This document shows positions 1 through 6,041 of a stretch of DNA of 6,673 nt, piece after piece. Source of the DNA: Oscillospiraceae bacterium (GTDB lineage: Bacteria; Bacillota; Clostridia; Oscillospirales; Oscillospiraceae); the NCBI GenBank assembly GCA_017521875.1, contig JAFXBH010000079.1, positions 1 to 6,673 of the forward strand, read 5' to 3'. The notes under the pieces are model-generated. The model saw only the letters and a program-made list of their open reading frames with translations. It did not search any database and was not told the origin of the DNA. The number at the start of each line of letters is the position of its first letter. Within the stretch, counting starts at the first letter, position 1. The translations under genes and the position numbers were made by a program.

Positions 1-347
1 AGGATCACGGTGAGGGCGGTACATTTGTTGGATATGTTCCCCAGGCAGGAGAAGAGATCGTCATCATTGAAGATGTGATCACCGCTGGTACTGCAATCCG
101 TGAATCTATGGAAATCCTGAGCCACTTGGATAATACAAAGGTTATCGCCACCTTCATTATGGTAGACCGGAAGGAAAAGGGCCAAACCGAAAAGGGCGCT
201 ATGCAGGAAATTGAAGAGCAGTTTGGCTTCCCGGTATACTCTGTTGTGGATGTCTACGATATCATTGAATATTTGGAAGAAGATCCCGCCAACGAAGAGA
301 ATGTCACTCGTATTAAAAACTATCTGGCTGTGAATGGAGCAAAATAA
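1..347 (+). CDS. pyrE: Orotate phosphoribosyltransferase, C-terminal part (5' end outside window)
   Basis: This enzyme joins orotate to PRPP to give OMP in the cytoplasmic de novo pyrimidine pathway. The open frame is already running at base 3, and 114 residues are visible before the TAA at 345-347; full-length family members have about 210 residues, so roughly the C-terminal half is present. The visible part begins with DHGEGG, the catalytic-loop end of this family. It continues to the PRPP-binding motif [13 protein letters not shown] (from base 69), and then to the helical C-terminus with DRKEKG and IIEYLEEDP. The pattern matches the E. coli-type OPRT closely. A GTG at 75 lies inside the PRPP motif and is not a start. 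The stop shares one base with the next gene's ATG, so the two are probably translationally coupled and co-transcribed. Confidence 0.95.
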   Translation, partial: DHGEGGTFVGYVPQAGEEIVIIEDVITAGTAIRESMEILSHLDNTKVIATFIMVDRKEKGQTEKGAMQEIEEQFGFPVYSVVDVYDIIEYLEEDPANEENVTRIKNYLAVNGAK

Positions 348-349
348 TG
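336..349 (+). promoter_or_regulatory. Shine-Dalgarno and stop-start overlap joining pyrE to pyrB
   Basis: GGAG at 336-339 lies seven bases before the pyrB ATG (347-349), inside the last pyrE codons. The sequence TAATG makes the pyrE stop and pyrB start share one A. This arrangement usually gives coupled translation by terminating and re-initiating ribosomes. Confidence 0.75.
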
Positions 350-1435
350 AGAAGTTTGATTGATATTGTTGATTTTTCCGTGGAAGAAATCCAGCAGTTG
401 TTGGATACTGCCTGCGACATCAGTGAAAATCCCGCTAAGTATGTCGACGCTTGCCGTGGCAAGAAATTGGCAACGCTGTTCTTTGAACCCTCCACCCGTA
501 CCAGACTGAGTTTTGAGGCTGCTATGTACGAACTGGGCGGTAATGTGTTGGGCTTTAGCCAGGCCAGTTCTTCTTCTGCTTCTAAAGGCGAGAGTATGGC
601 AGATACCGCCAAGATGCTCTCTTGCTATGTGGATATTATGGCCATTCGCCATCCCAAAGAAGGCGCTCCGTATGTTGCAGCCACTAATGCCTCCATTCCT
701 GTCATTAACGCAGGTGACGGCGGCCATTGCCACCCCACCCAAACGCTGGCAGACTTACTTACGATCTACCGGGAAAATGGCAGACTGGACAACTTAACCA
801 TTGGTTGCTGCGGCGACCTGAAGTATGGCAGAACCGTTCACTCTCTGCTGGCAGCATTTGCCCGTTATGCAAATATTAAAGTGATCCTCATTTCTCCGGA
901 AGAATTGAAACTGCCTAAGTATGTGAAATATGAGGTACTGGAAAAGTACGGCATGGAATATGTGGAAACCACATCTCTGGAGGAGGCAATGCCCCAACTG
1001 GATGTGTTGTACATGACCCGTATCCAGCAGGAACGGTTTGATAATTTCGACGAGTATGAGAGACTGAAAGACAGTTACATTCTGACCCCTGAGAAAATGG
1101 CTGCCGGCAAGCCCACTATGCGTGTGCTGCACCCGTTGCCCCGCGTCAATGAAATCAGTGTCAAAGTGGATGAAGATCCTCGGGCCGCTTATTTCCGTCA
1201 GGCCCTTAATGCCAAGTATATGCGTATGGCGCTGATTTTGAAATTGCTGAAAGAAGCAGAGGAAGGCAAGCAAATGGAAACATTGCAGACTGTGGAAGAT
1301 CCCCGTCTGATCTGCGACAATCCCCGGTGCATTTCCTCCACAGAACAGGAACTTCCCCACAAATTCAAACTGGTTGACCCAGAGCGAGGGATCTACCGTT
1401 GCATCTACTGTGAGTCCAAGAAAACATTAAATTGA
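347..1435 (+). CDS. pyrB: Aspartate carbamoyltransferase catalytic chain with fused C-terminal PyrI-like zinc domain
   Basis: It condenses carbamoyl phosphate with aspartate to carbamoyl aspartate, the first committed pyrimidine step. The protein has 362 residues against about 305-310 for a usual catalytic chain. Carbamoyl-phosphate binding is seen in FFEPSTRTR (45-53), the mobile-loop lysine in SASKGES (K80), HPTQ at 129-132, [11 protein letters not shown] (156-166), the aspartate-site segment TRIQQERF (224-231) and HPLPR (262-266). The catalytic domain ends near residue 302. A charged linker of about 18 residues leads to a four-cysteine module: C323-x4-C328-x23-C352-x2-C355, with CISS after the second Cys. 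Spacing and context match the zinc domain of E. coli PyrI (CPNSNCIS...CKYC), which contacts the catalytic chain. The PyrI nucleotide-binding domain is absent, and no separate pyrI is in the window. The ATG at 347 overlaps the pyrE stop and has GGAG at 336-339. Catalytic function is secure; the effect of the extension is inferred. Confidence 0.96.
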   Translation: MRSLIDIVDFSVEEIQQLLDTACDISENPAKYVDACRGKKLATLFFEPSTRTRLSFEAAMYELGGNVLGFSQASSSSASKGESMADTAKMLSCYVDIMAIRHPKEGAPYVAATNASIPVINAGDGGHCHPTQTLADLLTIYRENGRLDNLTIGCCGDLKYGRTVHSLLAAFARYANIKVILISPEELKLPKYVKYEVLEKYGMEYVETTSLEEAMPQLDVLYMTRIQQERFDNFDEYERLKDSYILTPEKMAAGKPTMRVLHPLPRVNEISVKVDEDPRAAYFRQALNAKYMRMALILKLLKEAEEGKQMETLQTVEDPRLICDNPRCISSTEQELPHKFKLVDPERGIYRCIYCESKKTLN

Positions 1436-1472
1436 AATAATTCACAAAATTCTATTATAAATCAAGTTTTTT
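1432..1472 (+). terminator. Weak candidate terminator after pyrB
   Basis: An AT-rich hairpin can be drawn from TTGA (1432-1435) plus ATAAT (1437-1441) to ATTAT (1454-1458) plus TCAA (1462-1465). It is followed after one G by six T (1467-1472). The stem contains almost no GC pairs and has an internal loop, so it would be weak. It is the only terminator-like structure between pyrB and the purine promoter. It may be chance in an AT-rich spacer. Confidence 0.22.
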
Positions 1473-1504
1473 CGTGGCAAAAACAGAGAAAGGGCAGTGT
1501 TCCC
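1436..1504. other. Gene-free spacer between pyrB and the purine promoter
   Basis: This AT-rich stretch has no plausible coding frame. It contains the weak hairpin described above and the left arm of an inverted repeat: TTTTTCGTG (1468-1476) pairs with CACGAAAAA (1509-1517), which overlaps the -35 hexamer. A smaller nested pair is AAGGG (1490-1494) with CCCTT (1502-1506). No strong terminator for the pyrimidine transcript is visible. Confidence 0.6.
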
Positions 1505-1533
1505 TTGACACGAAAAACCAGCCATGATAAACT
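1505..1533 (+). promoter_or_regulatory. Sigma-70-type promoter of the purine operon
   Basis: A perfect -35 hexamer TTGACA (1505-1510) is followed by a 17-base spacer and TAAACT (1528-1533). The latter matches TATAAT at four of six positions and has a TG one base upstream (extended -10, TGA at 1525-1527). Transcription would begin near 1540, about a dozen bases before the riboswitch P1 stem, which is the expected position for a riboswitch-controlled leader. Confidence 0.8.
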
Positions 1534-1551
1534 ATAAATGTAAAAAATAGA

Positions 1552-1620
1552 GTTCTTTGCGACTGACGGAAAGTGGAGCACCACAAGGGAACAAAGAATA
1601 TATTAGCCGACCGTCTGGGC
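1552..1620 (+). promoter_or_regulatory. ZTP/ZMP riboswitch aptamer (pfl motif)
   Basis: This RNA senses ZMP/ZTP (AICAR phosphates), which build up when 10-formyl-tetrahydrofolate is short. P1 pairs GTTCTTTG (1552-1559) with CAAAGAAT (1592-1599), with a terminal G-T wobble. The internal loop has CGACTGACGG on the 5' side and AAGGGAA on the 3' side. P2 pairs GTGG (1573-1576) with CCAC (1581-1584). After a linker, P3 pairs GCC (1606-1608) with GGC (1618-1620) around CCGTCTGGGC. The pseudoknot pairs GACGG (1565-1569) with CCGTC (1611-1615). From memory the family consensus here is GGCG with CGCC, so the A-T pair replacing a G-C looks compensatory. Location directly upstream of purE fits known members. 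The 3' end overlaps the terminator, so ligand binding should switch expression on. Confidence 0.93.
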
Positions 1621-1658
1621 GCATTTGACACGATTTTGGGTCAAGTGCGCCCTTTTTT
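1617..1658 (+). terminator. Riboswitch-controlled intrinsic terminator
   Basis: The 5' arm is 1617-1629 and the 3' arm 1640-1652. They form 13 pairs with one T-G wobble (1624/1645) around a 10-base loop, followed directly by six T (1653-1658). The arm GGGCGCA...TGCGCCC is GC-rich at the base. Bases 1617-1620 also belong to the conserved CTGGGC of the aptamer, so a folded aptamer and this hairpin cannot coexist. Transcription should stop here without ligand. Confidence 0.92.
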
Positions 1659-1676
1659 AGTGATAGGAGGTACGAA

Positions 1677-2165
1677 ATGAAAAAAATTGGTATTATTATG
1701 GGCAGTGACAGCGATCTGCCCATCGTACAAAAGGCAGTAGATATGCTGAAAAGTTTAGAAATTCCTTACGAAGTGCATATTTATTCTGCCCACAGAACTC
1801 CCATAGAAGCCCGTGATTTTGCGGTAAATGCCAGAGCCAATGGGTTTGGTGCTATTATTTGCGCAGCCGGTATGGCGGCCCACCTGGCCGGAGCCATTGC
1901 TGCCAATACAACGTTGCCTGTCATTGGCATTCCCTGCAAAGGCGGTATGATGGACGGTTTGGATGCGCTGCTTTCCACTGTGCAGATGCCCACCGGTATT
2001 CCTGTTGCTACCGTGGCTATTAACGGCGCCGCCAATGCCGCATTGCTTTGCGCACAGATCCTGGCCGTTGAGGATGGAGAACTGGCTGCAAGGTTGGACG
2101 CAAAGCGGAAAGCCGATGCCGCAAAGGTTTTGGAAAAAGACACTAACATCGCAAGTAATCTGTAA
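1677..2165 (+). CDS. purE: 5-(carboxyamino)imidazole ribonucleotide mutase (class I PurE)
   Basis: It moves the carboxyl group of N5-CAIR to carbon 4 to make CAIR in purine synthesis. The 162 residues are the usual length. GSDSD (9-13) binds the substrate phosphate, SAHRTP (37-42) carries a conserved active-site His, and AGMAAHLAG (64-72) matches the class I AGGAAHLPG pattern rather than the animal class II pattern. STVQMPTGIPV (100-110) and GAANAALLCAQIL (117-129) complete the fold. Compared with E. coli, the segment before GAANAALL is about two residues shorter (VAING instead of LAIGxAG). The start is fixed by TAGGAGGT at 1664-1671. It is the first gene under the ZTP riboswitch. Class I enzymes normally work with the ATP-dependent PurK, which is not encoded here: the next gene is purC. 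Confidence 0.95.
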   Translation: MKKIGIIMGSDSDLPIVQKAVDMLKSLEIPYEVHIYSAHRTPIEARDFAVNARANGFGAIICAAGMAAHLAGAIAANTTLPVIGIPCKGGMMDGLDALLSTVQMPTGIPVATVAINGAANAALLCAQILAVEDGELAARLDAKRKADAAKVLEKDTNIASNL

Positions 2166-2207
2166 GTTATTCAATTTTCTACACTTGAAATTAAGGAGTC
2201 AACTATT

Positions 2208-2894
2208 ATGGAAAAGAAACTGCTTTACACCGGAAAAACCAAGAATGTTTATGAACTGCCCAATGGTAACTGCCTGCTGAAATTCAAGGATGACTGCACC
2301 GGCAAGGACGGTGTGTTTGATCCCGGTGAAAACTCTGTGGGTTTGACCATTGAAGGTGTAGGCGATGTAAACCTGCGCATGTCCATCTACTTTTTTGAGA
2401 AGATCAATGCCGCCGGCATTAAGACCCACTATGTATCTGCCAATCTGACAGATACCACTATGGAAGTCCTGCCTGCAAAGGTGTTTGGCAAGGGTCTGGA
2501 AGTTATTTGCCGCAATAAGGCTGTCGGATCCTTTATTCGTCGCTATGGCGCACTGATCGAGTCTGGCGCTGATCTGCCTTCTTATGTGGAAACCACTCTG
2601 AAGGATGATGAGAAGGGCGATCCTCTGATCACCAAAGATGCTCTGGTTGCCATTGGCGTTATGACCGAGGAGCAATATGAAGACCTGAAGGATATGACCC
2701 AGAAGATCACTAAGATCGTAGCAGACGATCTGAAGGAAAAGGGCATGGAACTCTACGACATTAAGTTTGAGTTCGGCTACGCGCCTGACGGCAAGGTTAT
2801 GCTGATCGATGAAGTGGCATCCGGCAATATGCGCGTCTACAAGGATGGCGAATATGTGGATCCTATGACCCTGAACAAGTTGTTCTTTGCTTAA
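2208..2894 (+). CDS. purC: Phosphoribosylaminoimidazole-succinocarboxamide synthase, divergent
   Basis: It uses ATP to couple CAIR and aspartate into SAICAR. The protein has 228 residues, slightly shorter than the 237 of E. coli. [10 protein letters not shown] (7-16) is the N-terminal nucleotide-binding strand-loop, corresponding to YRGKAKTVY in E. coli. [14 protein letters not shown] (101-114) matches the conserved VRNxAAGSxxKRxG segment, and YDIKFEFG (183-190) matches VDFKLEFG. The normally conserved (G)DExSPDxxR motif reads DEVASGNMR (201-209): the acidic pair and the Arg are kept but SPD is lost. The protein then ends within about 20 residues, without the usual long C-terminal helix. AAGGAG at 2193-2198 fixes the start. 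It follows purE by 42 bases in the same operon. Function is likely from overall similarity and context; activity with the altered motif is untested. Confidence 0.9.
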   Translation: MEKKLLYTGKTKNVYELPNGNCLLKFKDDCTGKDGVFDPGENSVGLTIEGVGDVNLRMSIYFFEKINAAGIKTHYVSANLTDTTMEVLPAKVFGKGLEVICRNKAVGSFIRRYGALIESGADLPSYVETTLKDDEKGDPLITKDALVAIGVMTEEQYEDLKDMTQKITKIVADDLKEKGMELYDIKFEFGYAPDGKVMLIDEVASGNMRVYKDGEYVDPMTLNKLFFA

Positions 2895-2911
2895 TATTCG
2901 CTGTAAAGAGT

Positions 2912-2928
2912 AAGGAGACCATCCTATG
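2912..2928 (+). promoter_or_regulatory. Ribosome binding site that fixes the purF start
   Basis: AAGGAG (2912-2917) lies eight bases before ATG 2926. An in-frame TAA at 2911-2913 blocks any upstream start. The PurF protein therefore cannot have a longer N-terminus carrying a propeptide and catalytic cysteine. Confidence 0.9.
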
Positions 2929-4350
2929 GGAGGATTTTTTGGCGTCGCATCCAAATGCGATTGTATGATGGATGTGTTTTTCGGTGTAGACTACCATTCT
3001 CATTTAGGTACTCGCCGTGGCGGTATGGCAGCATGGGATCCGAAGATCGGTCTACAGAGAAAGATTCACAGCATTGAGAACTCGCCGTTCCGTACAAAAT
3101 TTGAGAATATTTTTGATGAGATGCAGGGCACATCTGTCATTGGCTGTATCAGCGATTCTGATCCTCAGCCTATGCTGATCCGTTCTCATTTGGGTACTTA
3201 TGCAATCACCACCGTTGGCATTATCAACAATGCCGATGAACTGATCCAGTTGGTAATGAATAGCCAGGGTGGTTACTTTGATGCGATGACCGGCGGCAGG
3301 GTGAATACCACTGAGTTGGTCGCAGCCCTGATCAACCGCAAGAAAGATTTTGTGGAAGGGATTCAATATGCCCAGTCCATCATTGACGGTACATCCAATA
3401 TCCTGATCCTGACTGACCGGGGCAGTCTGATTGCTGCCCGGGATAAACTGGGCAGAATTCCTGTACAGATCGGCAAGGACGAAAACGGCTACTGCGCCTC
3501 TTTTGAAGAATTTGCTTTTACCAAACTGGGATATGAAAAGGTCTGCGAACTGGGTCCGGGCGAAATCGTGGAACTGACACCCGAATCTATGATCCAACTG
3601 GCAGCCCCCGGGGACAAAATGAAGGTATGTGCGTTCCTGTGGAGTTACTACGGCTACCCCACCTCCACCTACGAAGGCATTAATGTAGAGGCTATGCGCT
3701 ACCGTAACGGTGCGGCCATTGCCGAGCGGGATTTGGAACAGGGGAGAAGTATGGATCTGGATTATGTGGGTGGCGTGCCGGATTCCGGCACACCCCACGC
3801 CATTGGTTATGCCAACCGTACAGGCAAGTCTTTTGCCAGAGCCTTTATTAAGTACACACCCACCTGGTCTCGTTCCTTTACACCGGCCAAACAGTCGGAT
3901 CGAAAAAAGGTCGCAAAAATGAAGCAGATTCCCGTCCACGAACTGATCAAGGGTAAGAATCTGCTGTTCGTTGACGATTCTATTGTCCGCGGCACACAGT
4001 TGCAGGAGACTGTAGAATTCTTATATGAAAATGGCGCAAAATCCGTACATATGCGCTCTGCCTGTCCGCCTATTATGTATGGCTGTAAGTACCTGAACTT
4101 CTCCCGTTCCACATCGGATATGGACCTGATCTCCCGCCGGGTGATCATGGAACTGGAAGGAGAAGAGGGCTTCCGTTATCTGGCTGAATATGCTGACGGC
4201 AATACAGAACGGGGCAAGAAAATGCGTCAGACTATTTGTGAAAAATTTAAATTTGCATCCTTGGGCTTCCAAACAGTGGATGGTGTTGTTAAGGCCATTG
4301 GCTTGGATCCCTGTAAACTTTGCACCTACTGCTGGAACGGCAAGGAATAA
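2926..4350 (+). CDS. purF: Amidophosphoribosyltransferase-family protein with intact PRTase core but no glutaminase active site
   Basis: PurF normally makes phosphoribosylamine from PRPP and glutamine, the first purine step. The 474 residues keep the two-domain length. The Ntn glutaminase domain (about 1-230) lacks its key residues: it begins MGGFFG where the family has Cys-Gly as the nucleophile, HRGQE is replaced by TRRGGM (29-34), the GHxRYxT segment is missing around residue 73, NGN becomes VGI (97-99), and TSD(S/T)E becomes VNTTE (126-130). The phosphoribosyltransferase domain is recognisable: DYVGGVPDSG (279-288) and the PRPP loop FVDDSIVRG (348-356). Cysteines at 235, 387 and in CKLCTYC (463-469) align with the B. 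subtilis 4Fe-4S ligands. It sits between purC and purM, with 31 and 13-base gaps. I infer an ammonia-dependent enzyme; a regulatory paralogue is the alternative. Confidence 0.9.
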   Translation: MGGFFGVASKCDCMMDVFFGVDYHSHLGTRRGGMAAWDPKIGLQRKIHSIENSPFRTKFENIFDEMQGTSVIGCISDSDPQPMLIRSHLGTYAITTVGIINNADELIQLVMNSQGGYFDAMTGGRVNTTELVAALINRKKDFVEGIQYAQSIIDGTSNILILTDRGSLIAARDKLGRIPVQIGKDENGYCASFEEFAFTKLGYEKVCELGPGEIVELTPESMIQLAAPGDKMKVCAFLWSYYGYPTSTYEGINVEAMRYRNGAAIAERDLEQGRSMDLDYVGGVPDSGTPHAIGYANRTGKSFARAFIKYTPTWSRSFTPAKQSDRKKVAKMKQIPVHELIKGKNLLFVDDSIVRGTQLQETVEFLYENGAKSVHMRSACPPIMYGCKYLNFSRSTSDMDLISRRVIMELEGEEGFRYLAEYADGNTERGKKMRQTICEKFKFASLGFQTVDGVVKAIGLDPCKLCTYCWNGKE

Positions 4351-4366
4351 AAGGAGAGAAGTTATG
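4351..4366 (+). promoter_or_regulatory. Ribosome binding site that sets the purM start
   Basis: AAGGAG (4351-4356) follows the purF stop directly and lies seven bases before ATG 4364. The purM frame is also open upstream, back into purF to an ATG at 4190. This site and the normal family length argue for 4364 as the true start. Confidence 0.9.
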
Positions 4367-5416
4367 GAACATACCAATTCTCAGTCTGCCAGTTACGCTG
4401 CTGCCGGTGTGGATATCACCGCCGGCTACAAGTCTGTGGAACTGATGAAGAAGCATATTAAGCGCACAAAAAATGAAGGTTGCCTGGATGATGTGGGCGG
4501 TTTTGGCGGTTGCTTTGGCCTAAATGTGGCAGGTATGGAAGAGCCTGTTCTGGTATCCGGCACTGACGGCTGCGGTACCAAGGTGAAACTTGCTATCCTG
4601 ATGGATAAACACGATACCATCGGCATCGATGCCGTGGCTATGTGTGTCAATGATATTATCTGCTGCGGCGCAAAGCCTCTGTTCTTCCTGGACTATATTG
4701 CCTGTGGCAAGAATTACCCCGAAAAGATTGCTACCATCGTAGGTGGTGTAGCAGAAGGTTGTGTCCAGTCCGGCGCGGCCCTCATCGGCGGTGAAACTGC
4801 TGAGCATCCCGGCCTGATGCCTGTGGAAGACTATGACCTGGCCGGCTTTGCTGTTGGCGTAGTGGATAAGAAAAAGATGATTGACAATACCCGTATGGCT
4901 GCAGGAGATGTGATGATCGCATTGGCATCCACCGGTATCCATTCCAATGGATTCTCCCTGTGCCGCAAGGTGTTTGATATTGACAATAATCCTGCCGAAC
5001 TGTATACCGCCCGTGAAGAACTGGGCGGCAAGTCTGTAGCAGAAGCCCTGCTGGTTCCCACCCGTATCTATGTGAAATCCATCCTGGCTCTGTTGGAGCA
5101 GGTGGATGTGAAGGGTATTTCCCATATCACCGGCGGTGGTTTTTACGAGAATATTCCTCGCAGCATTCCTGATGGCCTTGGTGCAGTGATCGAGAAAAAT
5201 GCAGTCCGTGTGCTGCCCATCTTCGATATGATCGCCAAGACCGGCAATATCCCCGAGCGGGATATGTTTAATACCTATAATATGGGTGTTGGTATGAGCG
5301 TTGTTGTAAAGGCAGAAGAAGTAGATAAGGCTTTGGAAATTCTTGCTGCTCACGGCGAAACCGCCTATGTGATCGGTAAGATCGTAACATCCGACGAGAA
5401 GATAACCATCGTTTAA
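4364..5416 (+). CDS. purM: Phosphoribosylformylglycinamidine cyclo-ligase (AIR synthetase)
   Basis: It uses ATP to close FGAM into AIR, making the imidazole ring. Translation from ATG 4364 gives 350 residues, close to the 345 of E. coli. YAAAGVDI (11-18) is the signature glycine-rich start, GTDGCGTK (66-73) matches the DGVGTK substrate/nucleotide site, and DAVAMCVND (89-97) is the conserved acidic stretch. GGETAEHPG (142-150), STGIHSNG (189-196), VPTRIYV (231-237), HITGGGF (254-260) and NMGVGM (306-311) follow in the family order. All expected PurM-superfamily blocks are present and nothing looks degraded. It lies 13 bases after purF and 13 before purN in the same operon. Confidence 0.97.
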   Translation: MEHTNSQSASYAAAGVDITAGYKSVELMKKHIKRTKNEGCLDDVGGFGGCFGLNVAGMEEPVLVSGTDGCGTKVKLAILMDKHDTIGIDAVAMCVNDIICCGAKPLFFLDYIACGKNYPEKIATIVGGVAEGCVQSGAALIGGETAEHPGLMPVEDYDLAGFAVGVVDKKKMIDNTRMAAGDVMIALASTGIHSNGFSLCRKVFDIDNNPAELYTAREELGGKSVAEALLVPTRIYVKSILALLEQVDVKGISHITGGGFYENIPRSIPDGLGAVIEKNAVRVLPIFDMIAKTGNIPERDMFNTYNMGVGMSVVVKAEEVDKALEILAAHGETAYVIGKIVTSDEKITIV

Positions 5417-5429
5417 GAGGGAAACAGGA

Positions 5430-6026
5430 ATGGATAAAAGAAGAATTGCCGTGCTGGTATCCGGCGGCGGAACCAATCTGCAGGCGCTGATCGATGCACA
5501 GACCAGCGGTATCATCCAAAGCGGAGAAATTTGCCTGGTCATTTCCAATAATGCCAATGCCTATGCCTTGCAGCGGGCAGCCAGTGCCAATATTGCAACT
5601 GCGGTTGCGCTGAAGAAGGAATTGGGCAGTCAGGAGGCATTTGAGGATCGTATCAAGCAACTGCTGACAGATCACCGTATTGATGTTATCGTATTGGCCG
5701 GCTTTATGTCTATTCTTTCCGAAAACTTTACTTCTTGCTATCCCAAGCGGATTTTGAATGTACACCCCTCTTTGATCCCGTCGTTTTGCGGTGAAGGATT
5801 TTACGGCCTGCGGGTCCATGAGGCTGCGCTATCTTATGGCGTCAAAGTTACCGGCGCGACCGTCCACTTTGTCAATGAGATCCCTGACGGTGGTGAGATT
5901 ATCCTGCAAAAGGCAGTGGAGATTCTCCCTGGCGATACTGCAGAAATCTTGCAAAAACGGGTCATGGAACAAGCAGAATGGAAGATTTTACCTGCTGCTG
6001 TGGAGCAGGTGTGCAGTTTACTGTAA
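5430..6026 (+). CDS. purN: Phosphoribosylglycinamide formyltransferase (GART, folate-dependent)
   Basis: It transfers a formyl group from 10-formyl-tetrahydrofolate to GAR, giving FGAR. The 198 residues fit the family. VLVSGGGTNLQAL (8-20) binds the GAR phosphate, LAGFMSIL (89-96) lines the folate pocket, and NVHPSLIPSF (110-119) carries the catalytic Asn110 and His112. TGATVHFVNEIPDGG (141-155) holds the catalytic Asp153. The SD is AGAGGG (5416-5421), overlapping the end of the purM stop. Because it consumes the same folate cofactor whose shortage raises ZMP, control by the upstream riboswitch makes sense. The protein ends soon after the last helix, a little shorter than E. coli PurN (about 212 residues). 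Confidence 0.97.
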   Translation: MDKRRIAVLVSGGGTNLQALIDAQTSGIIQSGEICLVISNNANAYALQRAASANIATAVALKKELGSQEAFEDRIKQLLTDHRIDVIVLAGFMSILSENFTSCYPKRILNVHPSLIPSFCGEGFYGLRVHEAALSYGVKVTGATVHFVNEIPDGGEIILQKAVEILPGDTAEILQKRVMEQAEWKILPAAVEQVCSLL

Positions 6027-6041
6027 GAAAGGAATCAAACT

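Noticed and set aside
75..347. A separate 90-residue protein starting at GTG 75
   Set aside because: The same frame is open to the left edge and carries the DHGEGG motif of OPRT; the GTG is an internal valine of the PRPP-binding motif.
1532..1723. A 63-codon minus-strand frame across the purE leader
   Set aside because: It lies exactly over the promoter, riboswitch and terminator, has no recognisable protein features, and runs antisense to a structured RNA.
2170..2189. Small hairpin TTCAA/TTGAA between purE and purC
   Set aside because: Only five AT-rich pairs, not followed by a T-run; not convincing as a terminator or processing site.
2199..2954. A 251-codon minus-strand frame antisense to purC
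   Set aside because: Its composition is that of a complementary-frame shadow. The opposite strand encodes a clear PurC with a good ribosome binding site.
2956..2964. Cys11 or Cys13 of PurF (KCDC) as a substitute nucleophile after processing
   Set aside because: MGGFFG aligns with the CGxxG start, the family needs Cys followed by Gly at the free N-terminus, and the other glutamine-site motifs are also lost.
4190..4363. An upstream extension of purM starting inside purF
   Set aside because: It would overlap the purF coding region and precede the purM signature start YAAAGVDI by about 70 residues. ATG 4364 has a strong ribosome binding site and gives normal length.
4520..5557. A 345-codon minus-strand frame antisense to purM and purN
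   Set aside because: Long only because of codon bias on the coding strand. It shows no family motifs and spans two well-supported genes and their junction.
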